Part shown: piece after piece, positions 18,293-26,322 of the stretch
Layout of the letters: each line of letters starts with the position of its first letter
How positions within the stretch are numbered: the stretch's first letter is position 1
Source of the DNA: Calditrichia bacterium
Lineage (GTDB): Bacteria; Calditrichota; Calditrichia; RBG-13-44-9; J075
DNA: 53,314 nt
Direction of reading: 5' to 3'
Assembly (NCBI GenBank): GCA_028284905.1
Contig: JANQQU010000026.1
Coordinates: forward strand, 121,252-174,565
Made by a program: the position numbers and the translations under genes
Notes under the pieces: generated by a model
Databases searched by the model: none
What the model was told of the DNA's origin: nothing
What the model saw: the letters and a program-made list of their open reading frames with translations, nothing else

Positions 18293-19288
18293 ATGAATCC
18301 GCTGCATCCGAAATTACGCCAGGCTTTATTGCAAGATAAAACGCATCGGAGAAATGGCTTAACACCTTCGCGCCTACTGGAGTATGAACAGCTAGGTGGA
18401 CAACTTTATTATACCATTCATTATCCGGAACGGCCGCTAAAAACAGAGGATTTGGAAATTCTTGTGCTGGATGAAGAAGTCCTGGGAAATATTTGCAATA
18501 ATCAAGTTAAATCAGGAATAAACTTATGCAGCGTTTTGGAAGATATTTATTACGACCACCAAGCAGAGTTTAACGAACCACATACGGCGGATGGATTGAT
18601 AGAGAGTTTGAAAGAAAAAACGGATGATCCGGAAGCAAAGAAGATTATTGAGAACGGCCGGGAAACGATTCTCGCAAATGTGAAAAGGAAGCTGCGCCAA
18701 TATCGGGTGACGCCTGCCGTAACTCGTCGTTTGGCGGAAGAGGGCGTTGATTGCCAGGTGATAAAAATTCTTGAAAAGATTTACCCGCCGATTATTGATG
18801 CAGCGGTAAAAGATCCCAAGTCGGATAAATCAAAATCCGCAAATATTAAGAAAGAAGACCGGCAGAGCAAAACCTTTTATAGTGCAGATGAATTTGACGC
18901 TGCATTAAGAGAATATTTCGGGGCCGACAATCCAGTTCTGGATGCATACTACGAATGCAACAAAGAGCGCATTTTTGATGCCGCGACAGTGGTAATACCA
19001 ACTGGCCCGCTTGTTTTTGGTTTATCTGAAACGGATCTACGTCAGAAAATTGCTGACTTCCGGAGTCGATTTATGCCGCGCTACCCGCAAATCCATGCCG
19101 ACTGGGTAAAGCAGCAACAAAGAATCATCGATCGTTCTCAATTCGATCTTACCTGGAAAAATTTCTTCTTTTTCATTCACCTGGGCCGCTCGCTTGATTT
19201 TGCCGGAAAGTTGATTTATCGGAAAACCTTTTTTCCGATTTTTGATAAGATTGGGGACTGGTGGGGAGCACTTTCGGTTAAAAGGTAA
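18293..19288 (+). CDS. hypothetical protein of the CHAT/metalloprotease cluster
   Basis: The frame reaches a GTG at 18257 inside the preceding gene, but the ATG at 18293 has AGGAAGGAA at the right distance and gives a 330-residue product beginning MNPLHPKLRQALL. I do not recognise it. It has no signal peptide and no clear membrane helix; the only hydrophobic patch is FFFFIHLG near 295. It is charged and helical, with a Lys/Ser-rich linker near 185-200 separating two halves, and a Cys-containing segment ICNNQVKSGINLC near 70-82. Placed between two proteases in a tight operon (29 and 38 base gaps), it may be an adaptor or a substrate. No function can be read directly. Confidence 0.6.
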   Translation: MNPLHPKLRQALLQDKTHRRNGLTPSRLLEYEQLGGQLYYTIHYPERPLKTEDLEILVLDEEVLGNICNNQVKSGINLCSVLEDIYYDHQAEFNEPHTADGLIESLKEKTDDPEAKKIIENGRETILANVKRKLRQYRVTPAVTRRLAEEGVDCQVIKILEKIYPPIIDAAVKDPKSDKSKSANIKKEDRQSKTFYSADEFDAALREYFGADNPVLDAYYECNKERIFDAATVVIPTGPLVFGLSETDLRQKIADFRSRFMPRYPQIHADWVKQQQRIIDRSQFDLTWKNFFFFIHLGRSLDFAGKLIYRKTFFPIFDKIGDWWGALSVKR

Positions 19289-19326
19289 AGGGCATTATCC
19301 CGATAATTTTCGGGGACAATAATACT

Positions 19327-22300
19327 ATGATACAAATGATAAAAAAATATTGGGTGCTGCTGGTAGTGGTGTTCACCATTGCTGCGATCTCGGGATGCGA
19401 CAATTCTCAGGAAATAGAAAAACAGGCAATTGCCGCAGAATTAACCCGGATAAACTATAATGATCGTTTCGTTTCCATGGATGATGCTGTGGCATTCCTT
19501 TATAATCAACGCCATGATTATTTGCAAGCCAATAAGGATCTGATCATTGATGATCAGAAGAATTTTATCTACACCTCTCTGCTGCTGATTAACAATGGCT
19601 TGAGTTCTCGTTTGAATGGTCGCCTTGCTGCCTCAGATTCTATCTTGGACTATGCTCAGATTTTTGCTTCGTTTTTTAATGAAGCCTTTGATGACCGTTT
19701 CTTGCAGGAAGAACTAGCGTTCAGCAGGGGGTTGAATGTAGAAAGATTGCAGGTTCGCCAGGACCTGAAAACACTTGTTTACAAAGCCGGAAAATCTGGC
19801 GACAAATTAAAGGCATATAAAGATGTATTAAATATGGCTCGTTCACTTCAATATCCCAAATTGCAAGTTGAAATAATTCGGAAGATACAATTTAATCTTA
19901 ATAACGAAAATAAGTATGAGCAGTCGCGACTCTACGGAGAAGAGGGGTTGAAGATTGCCCGACAAATTAATTACCGTTCAGAATTATGTAAGGTTTTACG
20001 AAATTTGGGGAATAGCTACATTAACCTGGGTGATTATCATAAAGCGATCAAATCTTTTGATGAAGGGATATTTTTTGCCCGGAGCTTGAGAGATAAAGAA
20101 ATGGAGATGAAATTAATTGCCCGGAAAGGTATTGCCCACGCTGAGCAGGGTGAATACAATAATGCTATGGCCGCATATAATGAAGCGATACGTCTTGCGA
20201 CTAACTATGCCGACTCATCCTATTTTAGTAAGCTTTATAATGATCGAGGGCTATCCCTGATGTGGATGGGGCTTTACGATAGTGCTAAAGTGGATTACTT
20301 CCGAGCGTTGGAATTGCTGAAAGCTTCGACTATAGGGGATAGTGTTAAAAGCGATGAGGCCGAGGAAGTTGCCAATACCACCTCCAACCTGGGTATTCTT
20401 TATCAGTGGGTTGGGAATATGAAAGCAGCAGATACAACCCTTAATAATGCATATCGGATAATCCGGCAAATTGATGAAAAGGATGATTTCGTCAATATGT
20501 TGGATAATCTTGGTGATTTATACCAGGAAATGGATAGCCTGGCCCTCGCGCTTAGTTATTACCAAATGGCCTCGGCTACCATTAAATCCTGCAAAGAGGA
20601 TAACACCAATCTGCCGAAAAAACTGGAAGCAGAAGTTTTCATCAGTTGGGGAAATGCTTGCCTGCGGAAAGCGGAGGCATTAAACCAGAAGGGAGATAAA
20701 CAAACAGGCAATGAGTTTCTACGATTGGCATTAAATAATTTTGATGCAGCTTATGCTGTAATCGGTGACTTGGATGTGCCGAGCGAAATTGCCCGGGCGC
20801 TAATCGGCCAGGGGAAAGCCTATCGCTTGGGAAGTCAGTATCAGGCTGCAATGCAAGTGTTACGAAAAGGCATTGCTATTGCAAAAGAACTACGGGATCC
20901 GCTAGTATTGCTCGATGCTCAATTTACCTTGAGCCAGGTGTATCAAAATCGTGGGAACATAGAGGGGGCCAGACAAGCACTTGAGGTCGCTATTGAAACT
21001 ATTGAGACCTCCGGCGAGAATGTTAGCGGAAAAAATCGCTTAACTTTTTTTGCGAAGCGGCAAGACATCTATGATGAAATGATTCTCTTCCAAATGAGAA
21101 ACGATCGTTTCGAGGAAGCTTTTCTCTATAGCGAAAGCTCCCGGGCCCGATCTCTAATTGACGTCATTGAAGAAAAGAATCTTTGGCAGGCAAATGGGCA
21201 ACCGGTTTCCAGTATCTCGGATATTCAAAAAAGCCTCGGTGAGCAGGTGCAATTAGTAGAATATAAAGTTACCCGGAATGAGTTGCTGATTTTTGTAGTT
21301 ACCGGCAATACTTTTTATGCGCCGATTAGAATATCGGTGTCCCGCGATAGCCTCTCAAAATGGGTGATCGATTATAGAAAAGCAATTGGTGCGGACGAGA
21401 ATAATGCGTTTGAAGCGGAAGTAAAATTTATTGCTAAGGAACGTTTTCTAAGCGGGGCGAAAGCAGGACAACGCTTACATGAATATTTGATAAAACCGAT
21501 AGAAGAAGATTATCTGGATAAAGAGAAGGTTTTGTATATCGTACCAGATGAGGTGCTTAGCTATGTGCCATTTGATGGATTAAATACCACAAAAAGCGGG
21601 AATCATTTTCTGGTAGAAGATTATACTATTGCTTATTCACCCAGCGCCATTGTCCTGAAATATATTTTAGATCATCCCCGCGTGCCAGTTTCTCCAGAGG
21701 AAGATTTATTCTTCGGTGTGGCGAACCCGACGTTTGATTTACCGGGAACGGAAAAGGAAATCGATAATAGCTCCCGTTATTTCAAGAAAAAACCGGAAAT
21801 TTTGAGAACATATAATTCGAACGAAGCAAAAGTGATGGAAGCTTTGCGGCGTAGTCCGGCTGTCATTCAATTTTCCACCCATGCATTTACCAGCTCGGAT
21901 AATTCCAATTATCATTCAATCGTGGTAGGAGCGAAGATGAACAGACAGTCTGCCGAAGAATTCGTTAAGCTCCGAAATCATTCAAAGGCAGAACCTTTAT
22001 TGAATGATGATCAATTAATGGTTTATGAAATTGCCCAGCTGGATTTAAGTAAAACTAAATTTGTAAACCTGCCCGGGTGTAATACTGGTGGTGGCTTGCT
22101 CTATCGCGGTGAAGGAGTCGTCGGTATTACGACAGCTTTTATGAAGGCTGGTGTTCCATCGGTGATGTCTACGCTGTGGAAAATACGCGATGAAGCATCG
22201 AGTGAATTAATGACTGCTTTCTTCGCTAACTGGATGGGCAAAGACAGTGTTTCCCGGGCAGAAGCCCTCCGCCAGGCAAAGTTGGAGATGATTGTAGATA

Positions 22301-22371
22301 TGCGAGCGAAAAACGGCTATCCATTTCCTCACCGTTGGGCCGCCTTTGTAATTAATGGGGATAGTTTTTAA
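19327..22371 (+). CDS. TPR-CHAT lipoprotein (caspase-like peptidase)
   Basis: The 1014-residue protein starts with a lipoprotein signal peptide whose lipobox is ISGC (Cys24, followed by Asp). About ten TPR-like helical repeats fill residues 150-600, including a typical NLGNSYINLGDYHKAIKSFD. The C-terminal CHAT domain (about 690-1014) has the catalytic pair His852 in STHAF and Cys918 in LPGCNTGGG, followed by GEGVVGITTAFMKAG and STLWKIRDEAS, so the active site looks intact. CHAT proteins are clan CD proteases related to caspases and separase, often switched by their TPR part. Export as a lipoprotein places it on the periplasmic side of a membrane. It lies 38 bases after the unknown protein and 43 bases before the two-helix protein. 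Confidence 0.85.
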   Translation: MIQMIKKYWVLLVVVFTIAAISGCDNSQEIEKQAIAAELTRINYNDRFVSMDDAVAFLYNQRHDYLQANKDLIIDDQKNFIYTSLLLINNGLSSRLNGRLAASDSILDYAQIFASFFNEAFDDRFLQEELAFSRGLNVERLQVRQDLKTLVYKAGKSGDKLKAYKDVLNMARSLQYPKLQVEIIRKIQFNLNNENKYEQSRLYGEEGLKIARQINYRSELCKVLRNLGNSYINLGDYHKAIKSFDEGIFFARSLRDKEMEMKLIARKGIAHAEQGEYNNAMAAYNEAIRLATNYADSSYFSKLYNDRGLSLMWMGLYDSAKVDYFRALELLKASTIGDSVKSDEAEEVANTTSNLGILYQWVGNMKAADTTLNNAYRIIRQIDEKDDFVNMLDNLGDLYQEMDSLALALSYYQMASATIKSCKEDNTNLPKKLEAEVFISWGNACLRKAEALNQKGDKQTGNEFLRLALNNFDAAYAVIGDLDVPSEIARALIGQGKAYRLGSQYQAAMQVLRKGIAIAKELRDPLVLLDAQFTLSQVYQNRGNIEGARQALEVAIETIETSGENVSGKNRLTFFAKRQDIYDEMILFQMRNDRFEEAFLYSESSRARSLIDVIEEKNLWQANGQPVSSISDIQKSLGEQVQLVEYKVTRNELLIFVVTGNTFYAPIRISVSRDSLSKWVIDYRKAIGADENNAFEAEVKFIAKERFLSGAKAGQRLHEYLIKPIEEDYLDKEKVLYIVPDEVLSYVPFDGLNTTKSGNHFLVEDYTIAYSPSAIVLKYILDHPRVPVSPEEDLFFGVANPTFDLPGTEKEIDNSSRYFKKKPEILRTYNSNEAKVMEALRRSPAVIQFSTHAFTSSDNSNYHSIVVGAKMNRQSAEEFVKLRNHSKAEPLLNDDQLMVYEIAQLDLSKTKFVNLPGCNTGGGLLYRGEGVVGITTAFMKAGVPSVMSTLWKIRDEASSELMTAFFANWMGKDSVSRAEALRQAKLEMIVDMRAKNGYPFPHRWAAFVINGDSF

Positions 22372-22414
22372 AAAGAAAATCAACCTTTAATATTTATTTC
22401 ATAAAGGAGCTATG

Positions 22415-22816
22415 ATGAATGATGATTTGTTTTTGATGGCACCGAAACATTCTGAAGATGACGATGATCCATTGCCGCCGACAGACACTGAATTTCCGAT
22501 AGGAAGTATCATAATAAGGAACCAACTGGGACCAATTCGTTTTGCGTTAGCCCTGGGAATCGGTTGGGGATTACTGTTTGTGATTATGGCAATAATCATT
22601 GCAGCGGTTAATGGTAATACAGCGGCTCTGGCGGTATTTGATGCAATCTATCCGGGATTTGATGCAACGCGGGATCTTGTATATGTAATTATCGCTGGCT
22701 TTTCCTGGAGCTTTCTCTATGGCGTCATTAGTGGGCTGTTCATTGCTCTTTTATATAATGCCCTGGTTCGCCAGTTTGTAATTGCCGGTGGCGATGGCTA
22801 TGAGACCTATGGGTAA
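22415..22816 (+). CDS. small two-helix membrane protein, homologous to the metalloprotease anchor
   Basis: Two ATGs are adjacent; the one at 22415 is preferred because AGGAG ends 5 bases before it (2 bases for 22412). The 133-residue protein has an acidic start (SEDDDD), then two membrane helices of about 42-64 and 86-112 separated by a loop with IYPGF. It aligns with residues 18-97 of the metalloprotease: LGI-x-W in helix 1, IYPG-aromatic in the loop, AG-x2-W-x-FL-x-G and FIALLY in helix 2. The pattern resembles small two-helix proteins often labelled bacteriophage holin, but that label is not functional evidence. It is probably a partner or membrane oligomer of the cluster. Confidence 0.7.
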   Translation: MNDDLFLMAPKHSEDDDDPLPPTDTEFPIGSIIIRNQLGPIRFALALGIGWGLLFVIMAIIIAAVNGNTAALAVFDAIYPGFDATRDLVYVIIAGFSWSFLYGVISGLFIALLYNALVRQFVIAGGDGYETYG

Positions 22817-22898
22817 AAAGGGTGTTTGCCCTGTTCACCTGGTAGATCTCAGAAAAAAGTAGCATCCTTGAAAAAATTTTGCTATACATTGGCAACCT

Positions 22899-22928
22899 CG
22901 CCGACGGTAATTAACACCGGCGGTTTTT
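22899..22928 (+). terminator. GC-rich hairpin with T run between the CHAT cluster and gldC
   Basis: CGCCG (22899-22903) pairs with CGGCG (22918-22922), and five T follow within two bases. It could end the cluster transcript or act as an attenuator for gldC, whose Shine-Dalgarno follows only 13 bases later. Confidence 0.5.
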
Positions 22929-22952
22929 ATCTGAAGAAGAAAGGAGCCAACG

Positions 22953-23288
22953 TTGGCAAAACGGGAAATAAAATTTTCGGTAGAACTGGATGAGCAAAGC
23001 AATCCACAATCAATCGAATGGGAAGCCACCGATGCCGGATTTGACGGATCGCAGCCATGCGCTTCAATGATGATAAATCTCTGGGATCCGGCAGCAAGAA
23101 ATACCATGAATATTCATCTCTGGACGCCAGGGATGCTGGTCAATGATATGAATGCCCACTACTTCCAGAGCCTGATGGCGATGGCGGATAGCTATCAAAA
23201 TGCGACCCGCAATAGCGAATTGGCCGGAATGATTCGGGAATTTGCGAAATCTTTTTTGGATAAAGTGCGGGAAAAACAGGGTGGGTAA
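22953..23288 (+). CDS. gldC: GldC-like protein
   Basis: The 111-residue protein matches the GldC pattern: it opens with KREIKFSVELDE, continues with the IEWEATD segment, then MMINLWDP, LWTPGMLVNDM, and the helical tail with SLMAMADSYQNAT and MIREFAKSFLDKV. The start is TTG at 22953, chosen because AAGGAG lies 6 bases upstream and the product aligns from its first residue. GldC was named for gliding motility in Bacteroidota; relatives occur through the FCB group including non-gliders, where their role is unclear. It follows the CHAT cluster by 136 bases but a hairpin intervenes, so co-regulation is uncertain. Confidence 0.85.
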   Translation: MAKREIKFSVELDEQSNPQSIEWEATDAGFDGSQPCASMMINLWDPAARNTMNIHLWTPGMLVNDMNAHYFQSLMAMADSYQNATRNSELAGMIREFAKSFLDKVREKQGG

Positions 23289-23320
23289 TTTGTTGATGCT
23301 GTTAGTCAACTTGAGAACGA

Positions 23321-23350
23321 GGGATAAATAAGTTCTCTCTTATTTATCCC
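23321..23350. terminator. hairpin between convergent gldC and ATL-like genes
   Basis: GGGATAAATAA (23321-23331) and TTATTTATCCC (23340-23350) form a perfect 11-bp stem with an 8-base loop. The right arm overlaps the last codons and stop of the minus-strand gene. No long T run follows on either strand, so it may be a bidirectional but weak terminator. Confidence 0.5.
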
Positions 23351-23663
23351 AGCGGTATTTTTTCAGGTTGATGCGTTCGCGTATAAACTCAACCCCTTCA
23401 TCTTCCAATAGGCTACGCTGCAAATCGTAGCGTCCATCTTCTTTCGACAAGGAAATTTTCCCCTGGGAATTAATGACCCGATGCCAGGGGATGTTAATAC
23501 CGGGTGGACTGGCATGTAATGCATAACCAACCATCCGGGCATGATTCCCCAGGCCGGCCAGGCGGGCAATTTGGCCATAAGTGGCAACCTTCCCATGGGG
23601 GATTTTCATAATCGTTTCCCAAATACGAAAATATTTCTCAGAGCTACCTGTTCCGCCAGCCAT
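23340..23663 (-). CDS. alkyltransferase-like (ATL) DNA repair protein, MGMT family lacking the active Cys
   Basis: The 107-residue protein is a stand-alone MGMT C-terminal domain with IPHGKVATYGQIARLAG, then NHARMVGYAL and IPWHRV. The acceptor cysteine of PCHRV is replaced by Trp60, the hallmark of ATL proteins, which bind O6-alkylguanine lesions, flip the base and hand them to nucleotide excision repair rather than removing the alkyl group. The ATG follows the stop of the DUF547 gene by 6 bases on the same strand, so the two share a transcript. Whether the organism has a second, active MGMT cannot be seen here. Confidence 0.9.
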   Translation of the reverse strand: MAGGTGSSEKYFRIWETIMKIPHGKVATYGQIARLAGLGNHARMVGYALHASPPGINIPWHRVINSQGKISLSKEDGRYDLQRSLLEDEGVEFIRERINLKKYRWDK

Positions 23664-23669
23664 ACACGG

Positions 23670-24476
23670 TTATCGTTTAAATTGCACCTGATTTAGCTTC
23701 CAATTATACTTTTTATACTTCAATTTTCGGCGATCGTCAAGAATTTTATTTTTCAACTGGGGAAAATATTGGACGATGAATTCCCGTACGGAGCCGGAAT
23801 ACTCCTCAAAATCATTTTGGTACCAGTCAAAAATTTTCGTTAAGCGGATATCTTTTCCGGAGAGGTCCATCCATTCGCTTTTACTAAGAGCATAGCGTAC
23901 TGCATTGTCGAGTTGCTGATCGAGTTGGTGACCCTGGTAGACATAAGAAGCCAGTGGCGGGCAGCCAATAGAGGCACAATTCAGGGCGAAATGAATCCGG
24001 GCATCTTTAAACTTTGCGCGGATAATCTCATGCTCTACTTCATCCAGGGATAATTCCCCGTGCCCAGCCACTGTTAAGATCTTCTTTTTCCAGGGAGAGC
24101 TTAAAAAACTACCGAGATCTTTAATGCTTTTCACCGGATAATTCTGCAGAATCAGGCGGAGCGTCGCTGAATTATAAAGGTTTATCCAATAGGCCAATGC
24201 ATCGCGCTCACTAAAAACGGAAGGGTCTACTGTCTGTAATGTATCGACATAATCATATAGTCGCTGTAAATCGCTTTTATTACGATAAAGCTCGCTATAG
24301 TCAAAACGTGTTTCGTTGACGTATAACTGAAGAATAATTTCGAATGGGCGATGTAATTGTGGGTCAGCCATTATTTTTTTCTTTGCATTAAGCGGTAAAG
24401 AAGATGCTGATATGAAGATACCGCAAATCAGTAATTTCCAGATTACCGTGGAAAATCGCTGAGAAAGGTGTAGCAT
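23670..24476 (-). CDS. DUF547 domain protein, secreted
   Basis: The 268-residue protein has an N-terminal hydrophobic signal (about 12-30, KLLICGIFISASSLPLNA) and the DUF547 domain across most of the remainder: YWINLYNSATLRLIL, SLDEVEHEIIRAKF, FALNCASIGCPPL with two conserved Cys, and IFDWYQNDFEE. The fold has been compared to thiol-peptidase or transglutaminase-like domains, but its activity is not established and I do not assign one. AGGAG precedes the ATG. It is followed at 6 bases by the ATL-like gene. It probably acts in the periplasm. Confidence 0.85.
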   Translation of the reverse strand: MLHLSQRFSTVIWKLLICGIFISASSLPLNAKKKIMADPQLHRPFEIILQLYVNETRFDYSELYRNKSDLQRLYDYVDTLQTVDPSVFSERDALAYWINLYNSATLRLILQNYPVKSIKDLGSFLSSPWKKKILTVAGHGELSLDEVEHEIIRAKFKDARIHFALNCASIGCPPLASYVYQGHQLDQQLDNAVRYALSKSEWMDLSGKDIRLTKIFDWYQNDFEEYSGSVREFIVQYFPQLKNKILDDRRKLKYKKYNWKLNQVQFKR

Positions 24477-24567
24477 TTTTAGAATTCTCCTGTGTTAACA
24501 ATTTCAAATAAAGTTTTCTCCAGCTGGAGATGAATTGCCGGTGAATTTTTCCGGGCAATCATATTCT

Positions 24568-26115
24568 TTAATTCATTTCAAAAATCATAGTTCCTGATTC
24601 TGGTGTCTGGTTCAAAACACCATCCGAGAAAGCAATGTAAACTTTCCGCTTATTTTGGGGGTGATCCAATACCGCTATCATTTTTAGTGATTTTAATCCT
24701 TGCCAAAATGTCTCTGGTTGATGGTGGACAAGAATTACCAGCGCTTTTCCGGGAAGCGCTTGCTGACCTTTTTTCGGCCAGCTACGGAAGAAAATACCAT
24801 CTTCGGGCAGCAGTAAGCGTTGATCCGGCTGATCCCAGGCAAACGCGACTTGCGCTGCCAGTCCATAGTCATCGCTGACGATCACTGCCGGCCAGTCTGT
24901 ACCTGCCGCCTGTTGCCAGGCCGTTTCTATTTTTTCAAAAAAAGAATCGTTGGATTGATATTCATCGATGCGCTCTGCCCAGGTGGCGGTGGCGGAAATA
25001 CGTGCCTCCCTGCTGCCAGCCTGCATGGCATATCCGCGGTCAATTCCTGGAAAGTAGGCGGTTAGAGAATCTAGCATTGCCGGCCGGGAAAAAGCGAGCA
25101 TCAGGAGTAGCCCAAGCAAAGCCGCTGTAGATAAACCAATAAAATGTTTTGTCCGGTTGTGTAATGTAAGACTCGCCGGTAATAAAATAACCAATGCCGG
25201 AAGAATCCAATTACCTTTGATTTGCCCCATGAAAAGCGCCGCAGCGCCAAAACCGGCGAAGAAAATCATGCCGGTAATTAATGACAAATGATCTCCGGAA
25301 TGGCGGAAATTAAAGTCTAATAACAATTTGCGATTTCGCCAAGCGTTCACTAACGCTAATGCTGGAAAATAAATGCCCCCTAATAGCAAAACGCTAAAAA
25401 TCTGTAAAGATAGCGCCTCTGCTAAAGAAACTTGTGAGGAAATCTTTCCAAATTCAGAAATTGCCTGAATCATCTCCGGCTGAAAAGAAAGGAAAATTGG
25501 CAGGATAAGAATAGCAATCAGCGAGAGATAGAAAATACGTTGCCCTGCTCTTAAGGACGGATAAAAGAAAAACCAATAGCCCGCCACAGGTAATAATAAC
25601 AGCCCGGAAGGCTTCACCCAGAGAGATAAGCCTGCTGCCAGTGCGATAATAAGATGCTGGCGACGATAGCTTGCAATTAGGAATATAAGGACACTCACAA
25701 GCAGCCAATTATCCGGATGAAGAATTGTGCCGGTATAAAACTGCCAGGGAGAAAATGCCACTGCGCTAAGGAGTAACCAACGTATGCCGGGAATAGCCTG
25801 TCGCTCCTGTAATAACTTATCCAGCAAATAAATAACCAACACTCCCCCAATAAGCGATGGCATCCGCATTGCGAGTAAATTGAGAATAGGAAGAAAGTCA
25901 AAAAAAGCGGTGATGAATTGCATCAGGGGAGAGTATGCTGGTTCCAGATGACGGGACCAGTAAAAATAAAGCGCTTCGTCTCTTCCCGCACCCGGTAGTG
26001 TGATTAAGGGAAAACGTAATAATAATGCCAGGCCGGCTAATGGCAGCCAGGTAGGCATCGCCTGTTGCTGCGGTAAGGAAATCGTTTTGACACGGCTAAA
26101 AAATGGGGTTTGCAA
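24568..26115 (-). CDS. GT39/ArnT-type integral membrane glycosyltransferase
   Basis: The 515-residue protein has about ten hydrophobic helices between 25 and 365 and a soluble C-terminal domain (about 370-515). The first outer loop carries GRDEALYFYW, the acidic pair typical of the PMT/ArnT superfamily that transfers sugars from a lipid-phosphate donor to protein or lipid. The next motif SPLMQFITAFF also fits that group. Donor and acceptor cannot be told. Two 24-base-scale gaps separate it from its neighbours, and it is preceded upstream by a terminator hairpin, so it probably has its own promoter in 26116-26250. Confidence 0.85.
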   Translation of the reverse strand: MQTPFFSRVKTISLPQQQAMPTWLPLAGLALLLRFPLITLPGAGRDEALYFYWSRHLEPAYSPLMQFITAFFDFLPILNLLAMRMPSLIGGVLVIYLLDKLLQERQAIPGIRWLLLSAVAFSPWQFYTGTILHPDNWLLVSVLIFLIASYRRQHLIIALAAGLSLWVKPSGLLLLPVAGYWFFFYPSLRAGQRIFYLSLIAILILPIFLSFQPEMIQAISEFGKISSQVSLAEALSLQIFSVLLLGGIYFPALALVNAWRNRKLLLDFNFRHSGDHLSLITGMIFFAGFGAAALFMGQIKGNWILPALVILLPASLTLHNRTKHFIGLSTAALLGLLLMLAFSRPAMLDSLTAYFPGIDRGYAMQAGSREARISATATWAERIDEYQSNDSFFEKIETAWQQAAGTDWPAVIVSDDYGLAAQVAFAWDQPDQRLLLPEDGIFFRSWPKKGQQALPGKALVILVHHQPETFWQGLKSLKMIAVLDHPQNKRKVYIAFSDGVLNQTPESGTMIFEMN

Positions 26116-26250
26116 TTTGATGATCCATATGAGTCTTGGCTGTTATGGCTACTACCATAAATCGTCGCCCGTTTCTGCTGTAAAGGCTTTAAGAGAAAGG
26201 AAAAAATGTTCAAAAAACAAGAGAAATCATGTAAGGTGTGTTACTAAACA

Positions 26251-26288
26251 GACGATCCTGCAACCGAAGCGGCAGGATCGTCGTTTTT
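26251..26288 (-). terminator. strong hairpin terminator downstream of the OmpA-like gene
   Basis: A perfect 11-bp stem (GACGATCCTGC 26251-26261, GCAGGATCGTC 26272-26282) lies 40 bases past the stop of the minus-strand OmpA-like gene. Read on the minus strand the loop contains the stable C(TTCG)G tetraloop, followed by TGTTTAG. The better T run (GTTTTT, 26283-26288) is on the plus strand, but no plus-strand gene lies upstream, so the element may work both ways. Confidence 0.75.
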
Positions 26289-26322
26289 GGTCCAAAGAAA
26301 CCAATAATTGAAATTGAAGAAT

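Noticed and set aside
23311-23342. A fifth TGAGA/TCT pair
   Set aside because: The TCT boxes fall at offsets 25 and 27, not 26, and it would point into the antisense of the ATL gene. It is probably chance.
26000-26311. 103-residue plus-strand frame ending after a plus-oriented hairpin with T run
   Set aside because: It overlaps the start of the glycosyltransferase, has a random-looking basic composition and runs through the terminator stem. The hairpin is explained by the minus-strand OmpA-like gene.
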